From NCBI RefSeq assembly GCF_009908295.1, contig NZ_JAAALO010000002.1, positions 161,490-225,489 on the forward strand: a DNA stretch of 64,000 bases, in the 5' to 3' direction. The notes below the pieces were generated by a model. It saw nothing but the letters and a program-made list of their open reading frames with translations, did no database searches and was not told the origin of the DNA. Below, in pieces: positions 7,528 to 16,017 of this stretch. Position numbers and translations under genes: made by a program. The DNA is from Micromonospora rubida. GTDB taxonomy: Bacteria > Actinomycetota > Actinomycetes > Mycobacteriales > Micromonosporaceae. Positions within the stretch are counted from its first letter, which is position 1, and every line of letters begins with the position of its first letter.

Positions 7528-7854
7528 GTGGGCGGAGCCCTTACCCGGTACCGCGTGATCGCCTGGATCGTGGGCGTGGCGCTGGCCGTGCTGGTCCTGA
7601 TCGGCATGCCGCTGAAGTACGGGTTCGACGAGAAGACGGTGGTCGCGGTCGTCGGGACCGCGCACGGCTGGCTGTACATGCTCTACCTGGTGGCGACGTT
7701 CGACCTGTCCCGCCGGGCGGACTGGCCGCTGAAGCGGATGCTGCTGGTGATGCTCGCCGGCACGGTGCCCTTCGTGTCCTTCTACGCCGAGCGGCGGGTG
7801 AGCCACTGGCTGGCCCCCGAGCACGCCCGCACCCCGGAGCCGGTCACCGGCTGA
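7528..7854 (+). CDS. DUF3817 family integral membrane protein
   Basis: The 108-residue protein has three hydrophobic segments and the family pattern: an N-terminal YRVIAWIVG helix, MPLKYGFDEKTVV loop, GTAHGWLYMLYLVATFDL helix with its conserved His, and a C-terminal VPFVSFYAERR. DUF3817 proteins are often encoded near guanine or transport genes but have no proven function. GTG 7528 is preferred over an upstream TTG because GGAAGGAC sits about nine bases before it and the length then matches the family. Confidence 0.85.
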   Translation: MGGALTRYRVIAWIVGVALAVLVLIGMPLKYGFDEKTVVAVVGTAHGWLYMLYLVATFDLSRRADWPLKRMLLVMLAGTVPFVSFYAERRVSHWLAPEHARTPEPVTG

Positions 7855-7882
7855 CGCTGCCCTCCGCGCTGACCGGCCGGTG

Positions 7883-8368
7883 TCAACGGTCCGGGTGCCA
7901 GAACCCCTCCACGGTGGCCGGCGCGACGCCCCAGCCGCCGTACCGCACGCCCTCGCGGGCCCGGTGCACGGCGCGGCTGACCTGCCCGAACTGCCGCTGG
8001 TCGTCGCTGCTGAACAGCAGCACCTCGACGCCCCGGTGCCAGCCCCACAGCTCGTACGGCGGCGGGCGCCAGCGGGCGCCGGCCACCGCGAGCAGCACGG
8101 GCAGCAGGGCCACCGCCCCGAGGGCCAGGTACGCCCCGGCGGTCAGCCGTTGCAGGCCGCCGGTGAAGCCGAGCAGCAGCCCCACCCCGGCGATCATGAC
8201 GGCGGTCACCGCCACCGCCCGGACGGCGATCCGGTCGTGTGGGCCCCGGGCGGTGTGCAGGTGGGTCAGGTCGGCGATCGCGAAGCTGCTGTGGCCGACG
8301 GTGAACCGGTCCGTCGTGACGACGATCCCGGGCTGGGCGTAGAGCAGGGCAGGGGGCGCGGGGGTCAC
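7883..8368 (-). CDS. PH-like (DUF6232-type) membrane protein
   Basis: The 161-residue product starts with a beta-rich segment (LLYAQPGIVVTTDRFTVGHSSFAIADLTHL), followed by two closely spaced transmembrane helices (about residues 60-100), then a second soluble strand region (GVEVLLFSSDDQRQFGQVSRAVHRAR). This is the layout of small bacterial PH-domain membrane proteins annotated as DUF6232. The GTG at 8368 is the start nearest the domain; it lacks a well-spaced ribosome-binding site, so the exact start is uncertain. It converges on the DUF3817 gene. Confidence 0.65.
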   Translation of the reverse strand: MTPAPPALLYAQPGIVVTTDRFTVGHSSFAIADLTHLHTARGPHDRIAVRAVAVTAVMIAGVGLLLGFTGGLQRLTAGAYLALGAVALLPVLLAVAGARWRPPPYELWGWHRGVEVLLFSSDDQRQFGQVSRAVHRAREGVRYGGWGVAPATVEGFWHPDR

Positions 8369-8902
8369 CCTCGGTGACCGGCGCGGGCGGGTAGCGGAGC
8401 CATCTCGGACCAAGGCTGTCTCCCACGGCTGAGGGGCCGGGAGCGGTTCCCGTGGCGCCGGTGGACGCCTGACGGGATTCCCGGCTCCGCTCCATTCTCT
8501 GACCGTCGCGCCAGCCCAGGCCCGGTTTTTCGGACCCGGGGGCGGGCCTGCGGCCCCCTTCGCGCCGGCAAGAGGCCACCATTTCCGGCTTGTCCGGCTA
8601 TTAATCGTCCCGTCCGGCGGCATCCGCCCAGAACGACGAAAGCCTCGGATCGCCCGTTCGGCGCCTCAGGCCCTGCCGGTAGTGCCGGAACGACTCCCCT
8701 TTCACTACAGAACGTGATTGCATCTCGCGACACATCCGGCCGTTTCGCCACTTTCGCCCATGCTTCACCTGCGGGTAACTTCCGTCCCGGGTTAGGTTGT
8801 GCGGGTCGGACCGGTCGACGGCCGTCCACCCGGACAGCCCCGGGCCGGCGTCGCCGCGGCGTCCGCGACGCCCGGCGACTGGTGGGGAGGAGCCCTCCGC
8901 TC
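8369..8902. other. 534-bp non-coding interval upstream of the NlpC/P60 gene
   Basis: GC content drops locally (around 8590-8770) as expected for promoter DNA. A TAGGTT hexamer near 8793 could be a -10 for the rightward NlpC/P60 gene, giving a 5' untranslated region of about 100 bases with a GC-rich stem near 8830-8880. I found no convincing coding region or known riboswitch core here. Confidence 0.5.
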
Positions 8903-9892
8903 TTGTCGTCCCTCAGAAATTCGCTGCGCGCACTGGCGGCGGCCGGCCTCGCGGCCGTGCTGATCGTCCCGGCGTCGGCGGCTCAGGCCGAGCCGTCGCC
9001 CGCCGAGCTGACCCAGCGGATCGAGAAGTCCTCGACCGAGCTGGAACGGGTCGTCGAGTCCTACAACAAGCTCACCGAGGACATCAAGGCGAACAAGGCC
9101 GCTGCGGCCAGGCTGACGGCCCGGATCGGGCCGCTGGAGGCGCAGACCGCGCAGAGCCGGGCGGACGTCGGCGAGATCGCCGTCACCGCATACAAGACGG
9201 GCCGGCTGGACACCGCCAACGCACTGCTGAGCGCGGGCGGCCCGAGCAACCTGCTGGCCCGGTTGGACACCCTCGACCAGCTCACCCGGCAGCGCCAACA
9301 ACGGATCTCCGGCTTCACCGAGAGCCAGCGCCGGCTGCTCGACCAGAAGGCCCGGCTCGACGCGACGCTGGCGAAGCAGGCCGCGCAGGCCAAGCAGCTC
9401 GCCGCCGGCAAGAAAAAGATCGAGAAGGACCTGGCCGAGCTGTACGAGATGCGCCGTCAGGCGTACGGACGGGCCACCGAGCCGGCGGCGCCGAGGGCGA
9501 AGTCGAAGTCGGGCGGGAGTTCCGCCGAGCAGGCGCCCGCCGTTTCCGGCCGGGCGGGCACCGCGGTCCGGTACGCGTACGGCGCCATCGGTAAGCCCTA
9601 CGTCTGGGCCGCCGACGGCCCGAACGGGTACGACTGCTCCGGCCTCACCTCCGCCGCCTGGCGGGCGGCCGGCAAGTCGCTGCCGCACAACACGAAGATG
9701 CAGTGGGGCGTGGTCAGCCACATCAGCCGTAGCGAGCTGCGCCCGGGCGACCTGGTCTTCTACAACAGCCTCGGGCACGTGTCCATCTACGTCGGCGGGG
9801 GCCAGGTGATCCACGCGCCGACCTTCGGCCGCAACGTGGAGAAGCGGGACGTCGACCTGATGAAGCCCTACGGGTACGGCCGGGTCCGCTGA
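8903..9892 (+). CDS. Secreted NlpC/P60 peptidoglycan hydrolase with coiled coil
   Basis: The 329-residue protein has a Sec signal peptide (about residues 1-31, ending PASAAQA), a long coiled coil (about 35-190, Leu/Gln/Lys-rich) and a C-terminal NlpC/P60 domain (about 215-329). The catalytic Cys lies in YDCSGLTSAAW near residue 245, and the His in GHVSIYVGGG near 292. This matches RipA-like D,L-endopeptidases that cut peptidoglycan stem peptides during division or growth. TTG 8903 is chosen because GGGGAGGAG lies ten bases upstream and the signal peptide follows at once. A strong terminator follows the gene. Confidence 0.93.
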   Translation: MSSLRNSLRALAAAGLAAVLIVPASAAQAEPSPAELTQRIEKSSTELERVVESYNKLTEDIKANKAAAARLTARIGPLEAQTAQSRADVGEIAVTAYKTGRLDTANALLSAGGPSNLLARLDTLDQLTRQRQQRISGFTESQRRLLDQKARLDATLAKQAAQAKQLAAGKKKIEKDLAELYEMRRQAYGRATEPAAPRAKSKSGGSSAEQAPAVSGRAGTAVRYAYGAIGKPYVWAADGPNGYDCSGLTSAAWRAAGKSLPHNTKMQWGVVSHISRSELRPGDLVFYNSLGHVSIYVGGGQVIHAPTFGRNVEKRDVDLMKPYGYGRVR

Positions 9893-9902
9893 CGGCCCCG
9901 AC

Positions 9903-9960
9903 AATGACGGCGAACGGCCGGCGTCCCCCTGTCGGACGCCGGCCGTTCGCCGTCATTTTC
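9903..9960 (+). terminator. Strong intrinsic terminator after the NlpC/P60 gene
   Basis: A perfect 24-bp stem (9903-9926 with 9934-9957) and a seven-base loop is followed by a short T-run overlapping the stem end (cattttc). It lies between two convergent genes and can also stop the leftward sigma factor transcript. Confidence 0.93.
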
Positions 9961-9966
9961 ACCAGG

Positions 9967-10968
9967 TCAGGCGGCCTGCAACCCCTCCGCCCGGGCGAGT
10001 TCGCGCAGCCGGCCAAGGGCCTGGATCTCCAGCTGCCGGATCCGCTCCCGGGAGAGGGAGAACCGCGAGGCGACCTCGGTCAGTGAGTGCTCCCGCCCGT
10101 CCTCCAGGCCGTAGCGCGCCCGCATGATGCCGGCCGACCGGTCGTCGAGGTGGTTGAGCAGACCCTCGATGCGCTGCCGCTCCAGCCCGGTGAGGACGAT
10201 GTCCTCAGGCGACGGGGCGTCGCTGTCGGCGACCAGGTCGCCAAGCTTGGTGTCCCCGTCGTCGCCGACCGGGGTGTCCAGCGACACGGTGTCCTGCGAC
10301 CAGCGGACCAACTCGTTGACCCGCGCGACGGTCACGCCGAGGGACGCCGCGATCTGCTCCGGCTCCGGGTCGCCGCCCAGCTCGCGGGTCAGCTGCCGGA
10401 CCACGTTCCGCATCCGGTTGACGTCCTCGACCAGGTGCACCGGCAGCCGCACCGTGCGCTCCTGCTGGGCGATGGCCCGGCTGATCGCCTGGCGGATCCA
10501 CCACGTCGCATAGGTCGAGAACTTGTAGCCCCGCTCGTAGTCGAACTTCTCGACCGCCCGGACCAGGCCGGTGTTGCCCTCCTGGATCAGGTCGAGCATG
10601 GGCATGCCCGAACGCACGTAGCGGCGGGCGATGGAGACGACCAGCCGCAGGTTGGCGCGGATGAAGAGGTCCTTCGCCCGCTCCCCCTCGGCGACCACGC
10701 CCTCCAGGTCGTCCCGGTCGGCACCGACGGGAATGCGGTCCTCGTCGAGCAGGTGCTGGGCGTAGAGGCCAGCCTCGATCGCCTTGGAGAGGTCGACCTC
10801 CATGGCGGCGTCCAGCAGTGGCGTCCGGGAGATCTCGTGAAGGTAGACTCCGACCAGGTCGCGCTCCTCGGCCACCTCGTCGGTTCGCATGCCGATGTTC
10901 TTGTCCACGTTGTCCACGGTCCCCTCGCTCGCGCCGGTTGCCCGGTTCCTTGCCATCCCCACGTCCAT
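9967..10968 (-). CDS. RNA polymerase sigma factor, sigma-70 group 2 (RpoD/SigB-like)
   Basis: This 333-residue protein contains sigma regions 1.2 (DLVGVYLHEISRTPLL), 2 (RLVVSIARRYVRSGMPMLDLIQEGN...FDYERGYKFSTYATWWIRQAI), 3 and 4 (helix-turn-helix SLTEVASRFSLSRERIRQLEIQAL). It lacks the long N-terminal extension of the primary sigma factor, so it is a non-essential group 2 paralogue, probably for stress or stationary phase. ATG 10968 is preferred because GGGGAGG lies just upstream; an in-frame ATG at 11022 would add 18 residues. The very short spacing leaves some doubt. No anti-sigma gene is adjacent. Confidence 0.93.
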   Translation of the reverse strand: MDVGMARNRATGASEGTVDNVDKNIGMRTDEVAEERDLVGVYLHEISRTPLLDAAMEVDLSKAIEAGLYAQHLLDEDRIPVGADRDDLEGVVAEGERAKDLFIRANLRLVVSIARRYVRSGMPMLDLIQEGNTGLVRAVEKFDYERGYKFSTYATWWIRQAISRAIAQQERTVRLPVHLVEDVNRMRNVVRQLTRELGGDPEPEQIAASLGVTVARVNELVRWSQDTVSLDTPVGDDGDTKLGDLVADSDAPSPEDIVLTGLERQRIEGLLNHLDDRSAGIMRARYGLEDGREHSLTEVASRFSLSRERIRQLEIQALGRLRELARAEGLQAA

Positions 10969-11416
10969 CAGCCCTCCCCGTGACTTCCGCTGTGCCCACC
11001 GGTGCTGACCTGACACCTGCACAACAGTTAAGACGGGCCCGGGATTCCATGTCGTGAGTCGAAAGTGTCACGAATGCCTGAGTAGTAGCTGAGAGCCCGG
11101 TCCATGTTTGCTGTCAGCACCCCTGTCGGGCGACTCGCCGTTCGCGCCACGGACTTCCGGCGGACCGTCGGAATGCCACCGCCCAGGCATGGCATCACTG
11201 CCGGCCCCGGGCGCACAGCGACCCGCGTCACCGCGGTGCTGCGATCCTGGTCACCGCCTGATACGCGCCGACGGACCGGTCGGTTCATTCACGGACACTG
11301 AATACCCTCACCCCGGTTGAACAATCCGGGGTGGGTGTGAAGTCCCACTCCGGCCGGGGCCGTGACCATCGTCACGGTCGTGTCCCGACGCGGCGTCCCG
11401 GTGACGGAACCGCCGC
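10969..11416. other. 448-bp intergenic region between the sigma factor and murQ
   Basis: It holds the upstream region of the leftward sigma gene and the end of the leftward murQ unit. An inverted repeat with 8-bp arms (CACCCCGG at 11309-11316, CCGGGGTG at 11326-11333) lies 84 bp beyond the murQ stop and may act as its terminator. No convincing gene is seen. Confidence 0.5.
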
Positions 11417-12370
11417 TCAGGAGGCGAGCAGGGCGATGGCGCCGCGGACCTGGTGGGCGGAGCGGGCCAGGGCGGCCCGGGCGGCGGACACCTCGGCCCC
11501 GGAGACCAGCGACACGAGGGCGGTCTTCAGGTCGCCGTCGGCCTCGTGCAGGGCCAGCCGGCAGACCTCCTCGGCGCAGCCGGTGGCCTCCACCAGGATC
11601 GAGATCATCCGGCCCCGCAGCTTGGCGTTGGTGGCCACCACGTCGATCATCAGATTCGAGTAGACCCGGCCCAGCCGCACCATCACGGCGGTGGAGAAGG
11701 TGTTGAGTACCAGCTTCTGCGCGGTGCCCGCCTTCATCCGGGTCGACCCGGTCACCACCTCGGGGCCGGTGTCCACGCCGATGAAGACGTCGACCGCCGA
11801 GGCGGCCTTCGCCTCCGGGTTGGCGCAGACCAGCACGGTCGAGGCCCCCTGCTCCCTGGACGCGGCGAGCGCCCCGAGAACGTACGGGGTGCGCCCGCTG
11901 GCGGCCAGGCCGACGACCAGGTCGCCGGCGCCGACGCAGTCCGCCGCCGCGGCCGCTCCGCCCCCGTGGTCGTCCTCGGCGTCCTCGACGGCCCGCCACA
12001 TCGCGTCGGGGCCGCCGGCGATGTGGGAGCAGAACCAGTGCCGGGGCGAGTTGAAGGTGGGGGCCAACTCGGCGGCGTCGAGCACCCCGAGCCGGCCGGA
12101 GGTGCCGGCGCCGAAGTAGTGCACCCGGTGCCCGCCGCGCAGCGCGGCGACCGCGAGGTCGACGGTGGCGGCGATCTCGTCGAGGACCGCCGCGACGGCG
12201 GCCGGCACCCGGCGGTCCGCCTCGTTGATCACGGTGAGCACGTCCCGGGTGGACATCAGGTCGAGGTCGACGCTGAGCGGGTTACGCCGCTCGGTCGGCG
12301 CGCCCACCCGGACCACCGGGCGGGCCGGGACCGCGGCCACCTCGTCGGGCTCGACCCGGCCGGCGGTCAT
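11417..12370 (-). CDS. murQ: N-acetylmuramic acid 6-phosphate etherase
   Basis: MurQ cleaves the D-lactyl ether of MurNAc 6-phosphate to give GlcNAc 6-phosphate, a cytoplasmic step of cell-wall recycling. The 317-residue protein has the SIS sugar-isomerase fold with the family signatures PTERRNP near residue 26, FGAGTSGRLGVLDAAE, the AGGPDAMWRAVEDAED stretch and the GPEVVTGSTRMKAGTAQK loop. Its ATG overlaps the stop of the upstream MurR/RpiR regulator by four bases, so the two are translated together. No dedicated MurNAc transporter is adjacent. Confidence 0.97.
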   Translation of the reverse strand: MTAGRVEPDEVAAVPARPVVRVGAPTERRNPLSVDLDLMSTRDVLTVINEADRRVPAAVAAVLDEIAATVDLAVAALRGGHRVHYFGAGTSGRLGVLDAAELAPTFNSPRHWFCSHIAGGPDAMWRAVEDAEDDHGGGAAAAADCVGAGDLVVGLAASGRTPYVLGALAASREQGASTVLVCANPEAKAASAVDVFIGVDTGPEVVTGSTRMKAGTAQKLVLNTFSTAVMVRLGRVYSNLMIDVVATNAKLRGRMISILVEATGCAEEVCRLALHEADGDLKTALVSLVSGAEVSAARAALARSAHQVRGAIALLAS

Positions 12371-13281
12371 CCCCGCCTCCGGGTGGAGCCGACCCGGTGG
12401 GTCTGCACCGCCTCGGCGGTGACCTCCAACGCCTTGCGGGCCCGCGTCCGGTTGCGGGCGGCCACGCCGACGAAGAGGCAGTCGACCACGGTCAGCTGGG
12501 CCAGCCGGCTGGCCATCGCGCCGGAGCGGTAGGTGGTCTCCCGGGCCGCCGTGGTGAGCACGAAGTCGGCGACGTCGGTGATCGGCGAGCGGGGAAAGTT
12601 GGTCAGCGCGGCCGTGGCCGCGCCCCGGGACCGGGCCTGCTCCAGCACCTCGATCACGTCGGCCGTGGTGCCGGTGTGCGAGATGCCCAGGGCGACGTCG
12701 CCCTTGCCGAGCAGGGCCGCCGAGGTGAGCGCGGTGTGCACGTCGGGGAAGTAGAACGCCGTCCGGCCGATGCGGTGCAGCTTCTGCTGAAAGTCGGAGG
12801 CGACGAAGCCGCTGGCGCCCGCGCCGTACACCTCGATCCGGCCGGCCCCCACGATCGCCTCGACGACCTGCTCGCAGACGGCCGGGTCGAGCTGCTCGGC
12901 CGTCTCCTCGACGGCCCGCGCGTCGTTGAACGCGATGGTGGCGATGATCTGGGCCAGGTCGGCACCGGGCGGGATGTCGCCGCCGACCACCCGGGCGTCC
13001 GGGGGCTCGATCCGGCGGGCCGCCTCGGCGGCGAGCCGGATGCGCAGCTGCGGGTAGCCGTTCATGCCGACCGAGCGGCAGAACCGGATCACGGTCGCCT
13101 CGGATGTCTCAGCGGTGGTGGCGAGGTCGGTGATGGTGCGCCGGGCGGCGTCCGCCGGGTCGGCGACCACCAGCCGTGCCACCCGCTGCTCAGCGGGCGA
13201 CAGCGAGGGCAGCAGGCCGCTGATGTGGACGATCAGTCCACCCGGCTCGTGACTCGCAGAAATCTTCGGACTCTTCGCCAC
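12367..13281 (-). CDS. MurR/RpiR family transcriptional regulator
   Basis: The 304-residue protein has an N-terminal RpiR helix-turn-helix (about residues 25-95: RRTITDLATTAETSEATVIRF, then a GMNGYPQLRI helix) and a C-terminal SIS sugar-phosphate-binding domain (about 130-270, YGAGASGFVASDFQQKLHRIG). Overlap with murQ (12367-12370) implies it senses MurNAc 6-phosphate or a related muropeptide and controls murQ. GTG 13281 is the start: it lies six bases after a candidate -10 and there is no ribosome-binding site, so the transcript may be leaderless. A palindrome overlapping that -10 suggests autoregulation. Confidence 0.93.
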   Translation of the reverse strand: MAKSPKISASHEPGGLIVHISGLLPSLSPAEQRVARLVVADPADAARRTITDLATTAETSEATVIRFCRSVGMNGYPQLRIRLAAEAARRIEPPDARVVGGDIPPGADLAQIIATIAFNDARAVEETAEQLDPAVCEQVVEAIVGAGRIEVYGAGASGFVASDFQQKLHRIGRTAFYFPDVHTALTSAALLGKGDVALGISHTGTTADVIEVLEQARSRGAATAALTNFPRSPITDVADFVLTTAARETTYRSGAMASRLAQLTVVDCLFVGVAARNRTRARKALEVTAEAVQTHRVGSTRRRG

Positions 13282-13283
13282 GG

Positions 13284-13316
13284 ATGAAACTTACTTTCAT
13301 GAAGCGTGAGCGTCAA
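13284..13316 (-). promoter_or_regulatory. Leaderless promoter of the murR-murQ operon with overlapping palindromic operator
   Basis: On the minus strand TTGACG (13311-13316) is followed after exactly 17 bases by TAAGTT (13288-13293) and six bases later by the GTG start at 13281. The palindrome ATGAAA-n5-TTTCAT (13284-13300) covers the -10. Binding there would block polymerase. RpiR-type regulators commonly bind TGAAA-like inverted repeats; assignment to this regulator is inferred from position. Confidence 0.65.
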
Positions 13317-13455
13317 CCATCTCCCCGCGTATCGGAAAAAAGTACTCTGGACGTTCATCAGTGTTGCGCCGAACACTGCCATTTCCGCAGCCTCCGGCGC
13401 TTCCCCCGGGGCCCGGCCGCCGTGTTGGCCGGCGGCCCGATGCGAGCGTTCCGGC

Positions 13456-14175
13456 CTACGGGCGGGCCTGAGCTGCCAGCCGGCGGCCCCCGCCCCGGTC
13501 TGCCGCGTCGACCCGGCCAGGACCGGCCGGCGCGGGCCGCTCGGCCGGCAGCCACGCGGCCAGGTGGGCCCGGATCTGCCGGGACACCTCCTCCGGCGGG
13601 CGACCGGCATCGACCACCACGAAGGTCGGAAACTCGGGCAGCGTCCGGTACGCGGTGTCGGCGGCGGTCAGCCAGCCCATCGTCTCGTGGTCGGTGCCGC
13701 GCCGCTCGATCCGCCGGTACGCCTCGGCTGGGTCGACGGTGAGCAGGAAGGTGACCTGCGGCAGCGGGAACATCCAGTACCCGGCGCGGGCCAGCCGCTC
13801 CCAGCGCTGCCCGCCGTGCGCCCGGATGCTGGCGTACTGGCAGGCGGAGTAGCGGTCCATCACGGCCGTGCGGCCGGTGACCACGCAGCTCAGCAGGGCC
13901 GCCGCGATGGCGAGCCAGCGCAGCAGGGACTCGACGGCGAGCAGGCCGCGCCGGCCGACCAGCCGCTCGGCGTCCGGGCGGCCGAGCCGTTGTGCGAGGC
14001 GGCCGAGCCAGCGACGCCCGCCGGCGTTGCGGTGGTATGTCGCCGGCCGCCCGGCGGCGGTGAGCGCCTCGGCGAGATGGTGGGCCTGAGTGGTCTTGCC
14101 CGAGCCGTCGATGCCGATCAGGGCGACGGCGCGCAGTCGGGCCTTGCCGCGCCGCTCCCGCAGAGATCTGGCCAC
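13456..14175 (-). CDS. Thymidylate kinase-like P-loop nucleoside/nucleotide kinase
   Basis: This 239-residue protein begins its domain with the Walker A motif LIGIDGSGKTTQAHHLAEAL and has the DRYSACQYA segment typical of dTMP kinases and deoxynucleoside kinases, then FLLTVDPAEAYRRIERRG as the lid region. It probably phosphorylates a pyrimidine nucleotide or another small substrate; it may not be the housekeeping enzyme. The C-terminal 30 residues are Pro/Arg/Ala-rich. GTG 14175 is used: TAGGCT seven bases upstream could be a leaderless -10, and GGGGAGG directly abuts the start. Confidence 0.75.
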   Translation of the reverse strand: MARSLRERRGKARLRAVALIGIDGSGKTTQAHHLAEALTAAGRPATYHRNAGGRRWLGRLAQRLGRPDAERLVGRRGLLAVESLLRWLAIAAALLSCVVTGRTAVMDRYSACQYASIRAHGGQRWERLARAGYWMFPLPQVTFLLTVDPAEAYRRIERRGTDHETMGWLTAADTAYRTLPEFPTFVVVDAGRPPEEVSRQIRAHLAAWLPAERPAPAGPGRVDAADRGGGRRLAAQARP

Positions 14176-14328
14176 CCTCCCCAGCCTATCGGACCCGTGC
14201 CCACTTCGGTGATTTGTCCCGTCCGCACCCCATTGCCACCGTCGGGTCGGGCTCAGGTGTGGGCGACCTCTGTGCCGGGTACGCAATTCGAATCCGCCTG
14301 TCCACCTAACGACCGACGGGAGAGCCAG

Positions 14329-14913
14329 ATGGCCGAGCGCGGGGACGAGACCCTGGTGCACACGCTCAAAAAGGTCGCCGCCGTGCTCAAACAGTCCGAG
14401 ATCCCGTTCGCCCTCGGCGGCAGCTTCGCGGTGTACGCCCACGGCGGGCACTCCAGCGACCACGACGTCGACTTCCTGATTCGTGGGGAGGACGTCGACC
14501 GGGCCCTGGAGGCACTGATCGAGACGGGCTTCACCGCCGAGCGACCGCCCGAGGACTGGCTGGTGAAGGTCTACGACGGCGGCCGGATGGTGGACCTGAT
14601 CCACCGGCCGATCGAGACCCCGGTGACCGAGGAGACCTTCGCCGACACGATCGTCCGGCCGGTGGACGCGATCCACATGCCGGTGCTCTCGGCGAGCCAG
14701 CTCATGGTGCACAAGCTGCTCAGCTTCTCCCAGCACTACTGCGACTTCGCCCGGGCGCTGCCGCTGGCCCGGTCGCTGCGGGAACAGATCGACTGGGAAC
14801 GGGTACGGAAGGAGACGCAGCACTCGCCGTACGCCGAGGCGTTCCTGGTGCTGCTCGACCGGCTGGACGTGGTGCCGCAATCCGGCGCCACCGAGGAGAG
14901 GGAGATCGTGTGA
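14329..14913 (+). CDS. Nucleotidyltransferase family protein
   Basis: The 194-residue product shows a polymerase-beta-like fold: GGSFAVYAHGGHSSDHDVDFLI near residues 29-50 gives the GGS loop and the DxD metal pair. The later segment resembles the helical half of MNT-type enzymes. Such proteins transfer NMP groups, often in toxin-antitoxin or resistance systems, but no partner HEPN gene is adjacent and the substrate is unknown. ATG 14329 follows a GGGAGAG ribosome-binding site. The next gene overlaps its stop, so a three-gene operon (14329-16017) is likely. Confidence 0.8.
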   Translation: MAERGDETLVHTLKKVAAVLKQSEIPFALGGSFAVYAHGGHSSDHDVDFLIRGEDVDRALEALIETGFTAERPPEDWLVKVYDGGRMVDLIHRPIETPVTEETFADTIVRPVDAIHMPVLSASQLMVHKLLSFSQHYCDFARALPLARSLREQIDWERVRKETQHSPYAEAFLVLLDRLDVVPQSGATEEREIV

Positions 14914-15230
14914 GCGCCTACCGCGACCACGCCGCCGGGACGCCCGCCGTCGCCGCCGGCCCGCCCGCCGTCGCCGCCGCCGGCCCGCCCGACGAGTACG
15001 TGGAGGCCGAGATCCAGCGGCTGCTCGCCGAGGACCCGGCCGTCGCCGAGCAGGGCATCACCGTGGTTCGCCGGGAGCGGGGCCTGGTGCTCTACGGCGA
15101 GGTGGAGAGCCCGCACCGGCGGGAGGAGATCCTGCGCCGGGTGGCCGAGCGCTTCCCCGACGTGCCGGTCACCAGCGACATCGGGGTGATCCGTGCGCAG
15201 GCGCCCACGGAAGTCGAGCAGTTGCCGTGA
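14910..15230 (+). CDS. Small BON-like domain protein
   Basis: A 106-residue protein with an Ala/Pro-rich N-terminus (about residues 1-27) and a compact domain that resembles a single BON repeat: VEAEIQRLLAEDPAVAEQG, then GLVLYGEVESPHRREEIL and a C-terminal VPVTSDIGV strand. BON domains bind lipid or protein surfaces. Its GTG overlaps the upstream stop by four bases (GTGA), indicating translational coupling to the nucleotidyltransferase. The domain call is by pattern only. Confidence 0.65.
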   Translation: MSAYRDHAAGTPAVAAGPPAVAAAGPPDEYVEAEIQRLLAEDPAVAEQGITVVRRERGLVLYGEVESPHRREEILRRVAERFPDVPVTSDIGVIRAQAPTEVEQLP

Positions 15231-15243
15231 GGGAGGTCGAAAG

Positions 15244-16017
15244 GTGATCCGGATCGCCGCCGTGGGCGATGTGCACGTGGACCAGGACGTGGTGGGCCGG
15301 TTCCGGCCCGCCCTCAACGAGCTGCCCGACTGCGCCGACGTGCTGCTGCTCGCCGGTGACCTGACCCGGCACGGCACCGAGGCCGAGGCGCGCTGCGTGG
15401 CCGAGGAGTTCGGCGGGCTGGGGGTGCCGGTGGTCACGGTGCTCGGTAACCACGACCACCAGCACGACCGGGTGCCGCAGGTGGTCGAGGTGCTCCAGGA
15501 GGCGGGCATCCGGGTGCTGGAGGGCGAGGGGATCGTGCTGGAGGTCGCCGGCGGGCGGCTCGGCGTGGCCGGGGTGAAGGGCTTCGGCGGCGGCTTCGCC
15601 GGCCGGTGCGCCAGCGACTTCGGCGAGCCGGAGATGAAGTCGTTCGTCCGGACCACGAACGAGAGCGCGGAGGCGCTGGGCGTGGCGCTGCGGGGGCTGG
15701 ACTGCGACCTGCTGGTCGCGCTCACCCACTACTCCCCCGTGCCCGACACCCTGGCCGGCGAGCCGCTGGAAATCTACCCGTTCCTCGGCTCGTACCAGCT
15801 CGGGCAGGCCATCGACTCGGCGCCGACCGCGCTGGCCCTGCACGGGCACGCGCACGCCGGCAGCGAGCGGGGCACCACCCCGGGCGGGGTCCGGGTCCGC
15901 AACGTCGCCCACCCGGTGATCAAGCAGGCGTACAGCATCTTCCACCTGGGAGATCATCTGGACGCCGGCGAGGTTTCCCGGATCAGCCACTCGGGTATTC
16001 AGCAGCCATGGAGCTGA
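15244..16017 (+). CDS. Calcineurin-like metallophosphoesterase
   Basis: The 257-residue enzyme shows the full metal-site set of the family: GDVHVD at the N-terminus, GDLTRHG, GNHDHQHD, THYSP and HGHAHAG. It should be a soluble dimetal phosphodiesterase or phosphatase; the substrate is unknown. GTG 15244 has GGGAGG seven bases upstream, which decides the start. It is third in a row with the nucleotidyltransferase and BON-like genes, suggesting that the three act together, perhaps on a nucleotide-modified target (inference). Confidence 0.88.
   Translation: MIRIAAVGDVHVDQDVVGRFRPALNELPDCADVLLLAGDLTRHGTEAEARCVAEEFGGLGVPVVTVLGNHDHQHDRVPQVVEVLQEAGIRVLEGEGIVLEVAGGRLGVAGVKGFGGGFAGRCASDFGEPEMKSFVRTTNESAEALGVALRGLDCDLLVALTHYSPVPDTLAGEPLEIYPFLGSYQLGQAIDSAPTALALHGHAHAGSERGTTPGGVRVRNVAHPVIKQAYSIFHLGDHLDAGEVSRISHSGIQQPWS

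Noticed and set aside
8365..8829. Leftward 154-residue frame upstream of the PH-like protein
   Set aside because: It lies in lower-GC intergenic DNA, lacks a ribosome-binding site and a domain, and would cover the promoter of the NlpC/P60 gene.
8560..8902. Cyclic di-AMP (ydaO-type) riboswitch before the NlpC/P60 gene
   Set aside because: Such riboswitches precede many actinobacterial cell-wall hydrolases, but I could not find the conserved core motifs in this stretch. A covariance-model search would settle it.
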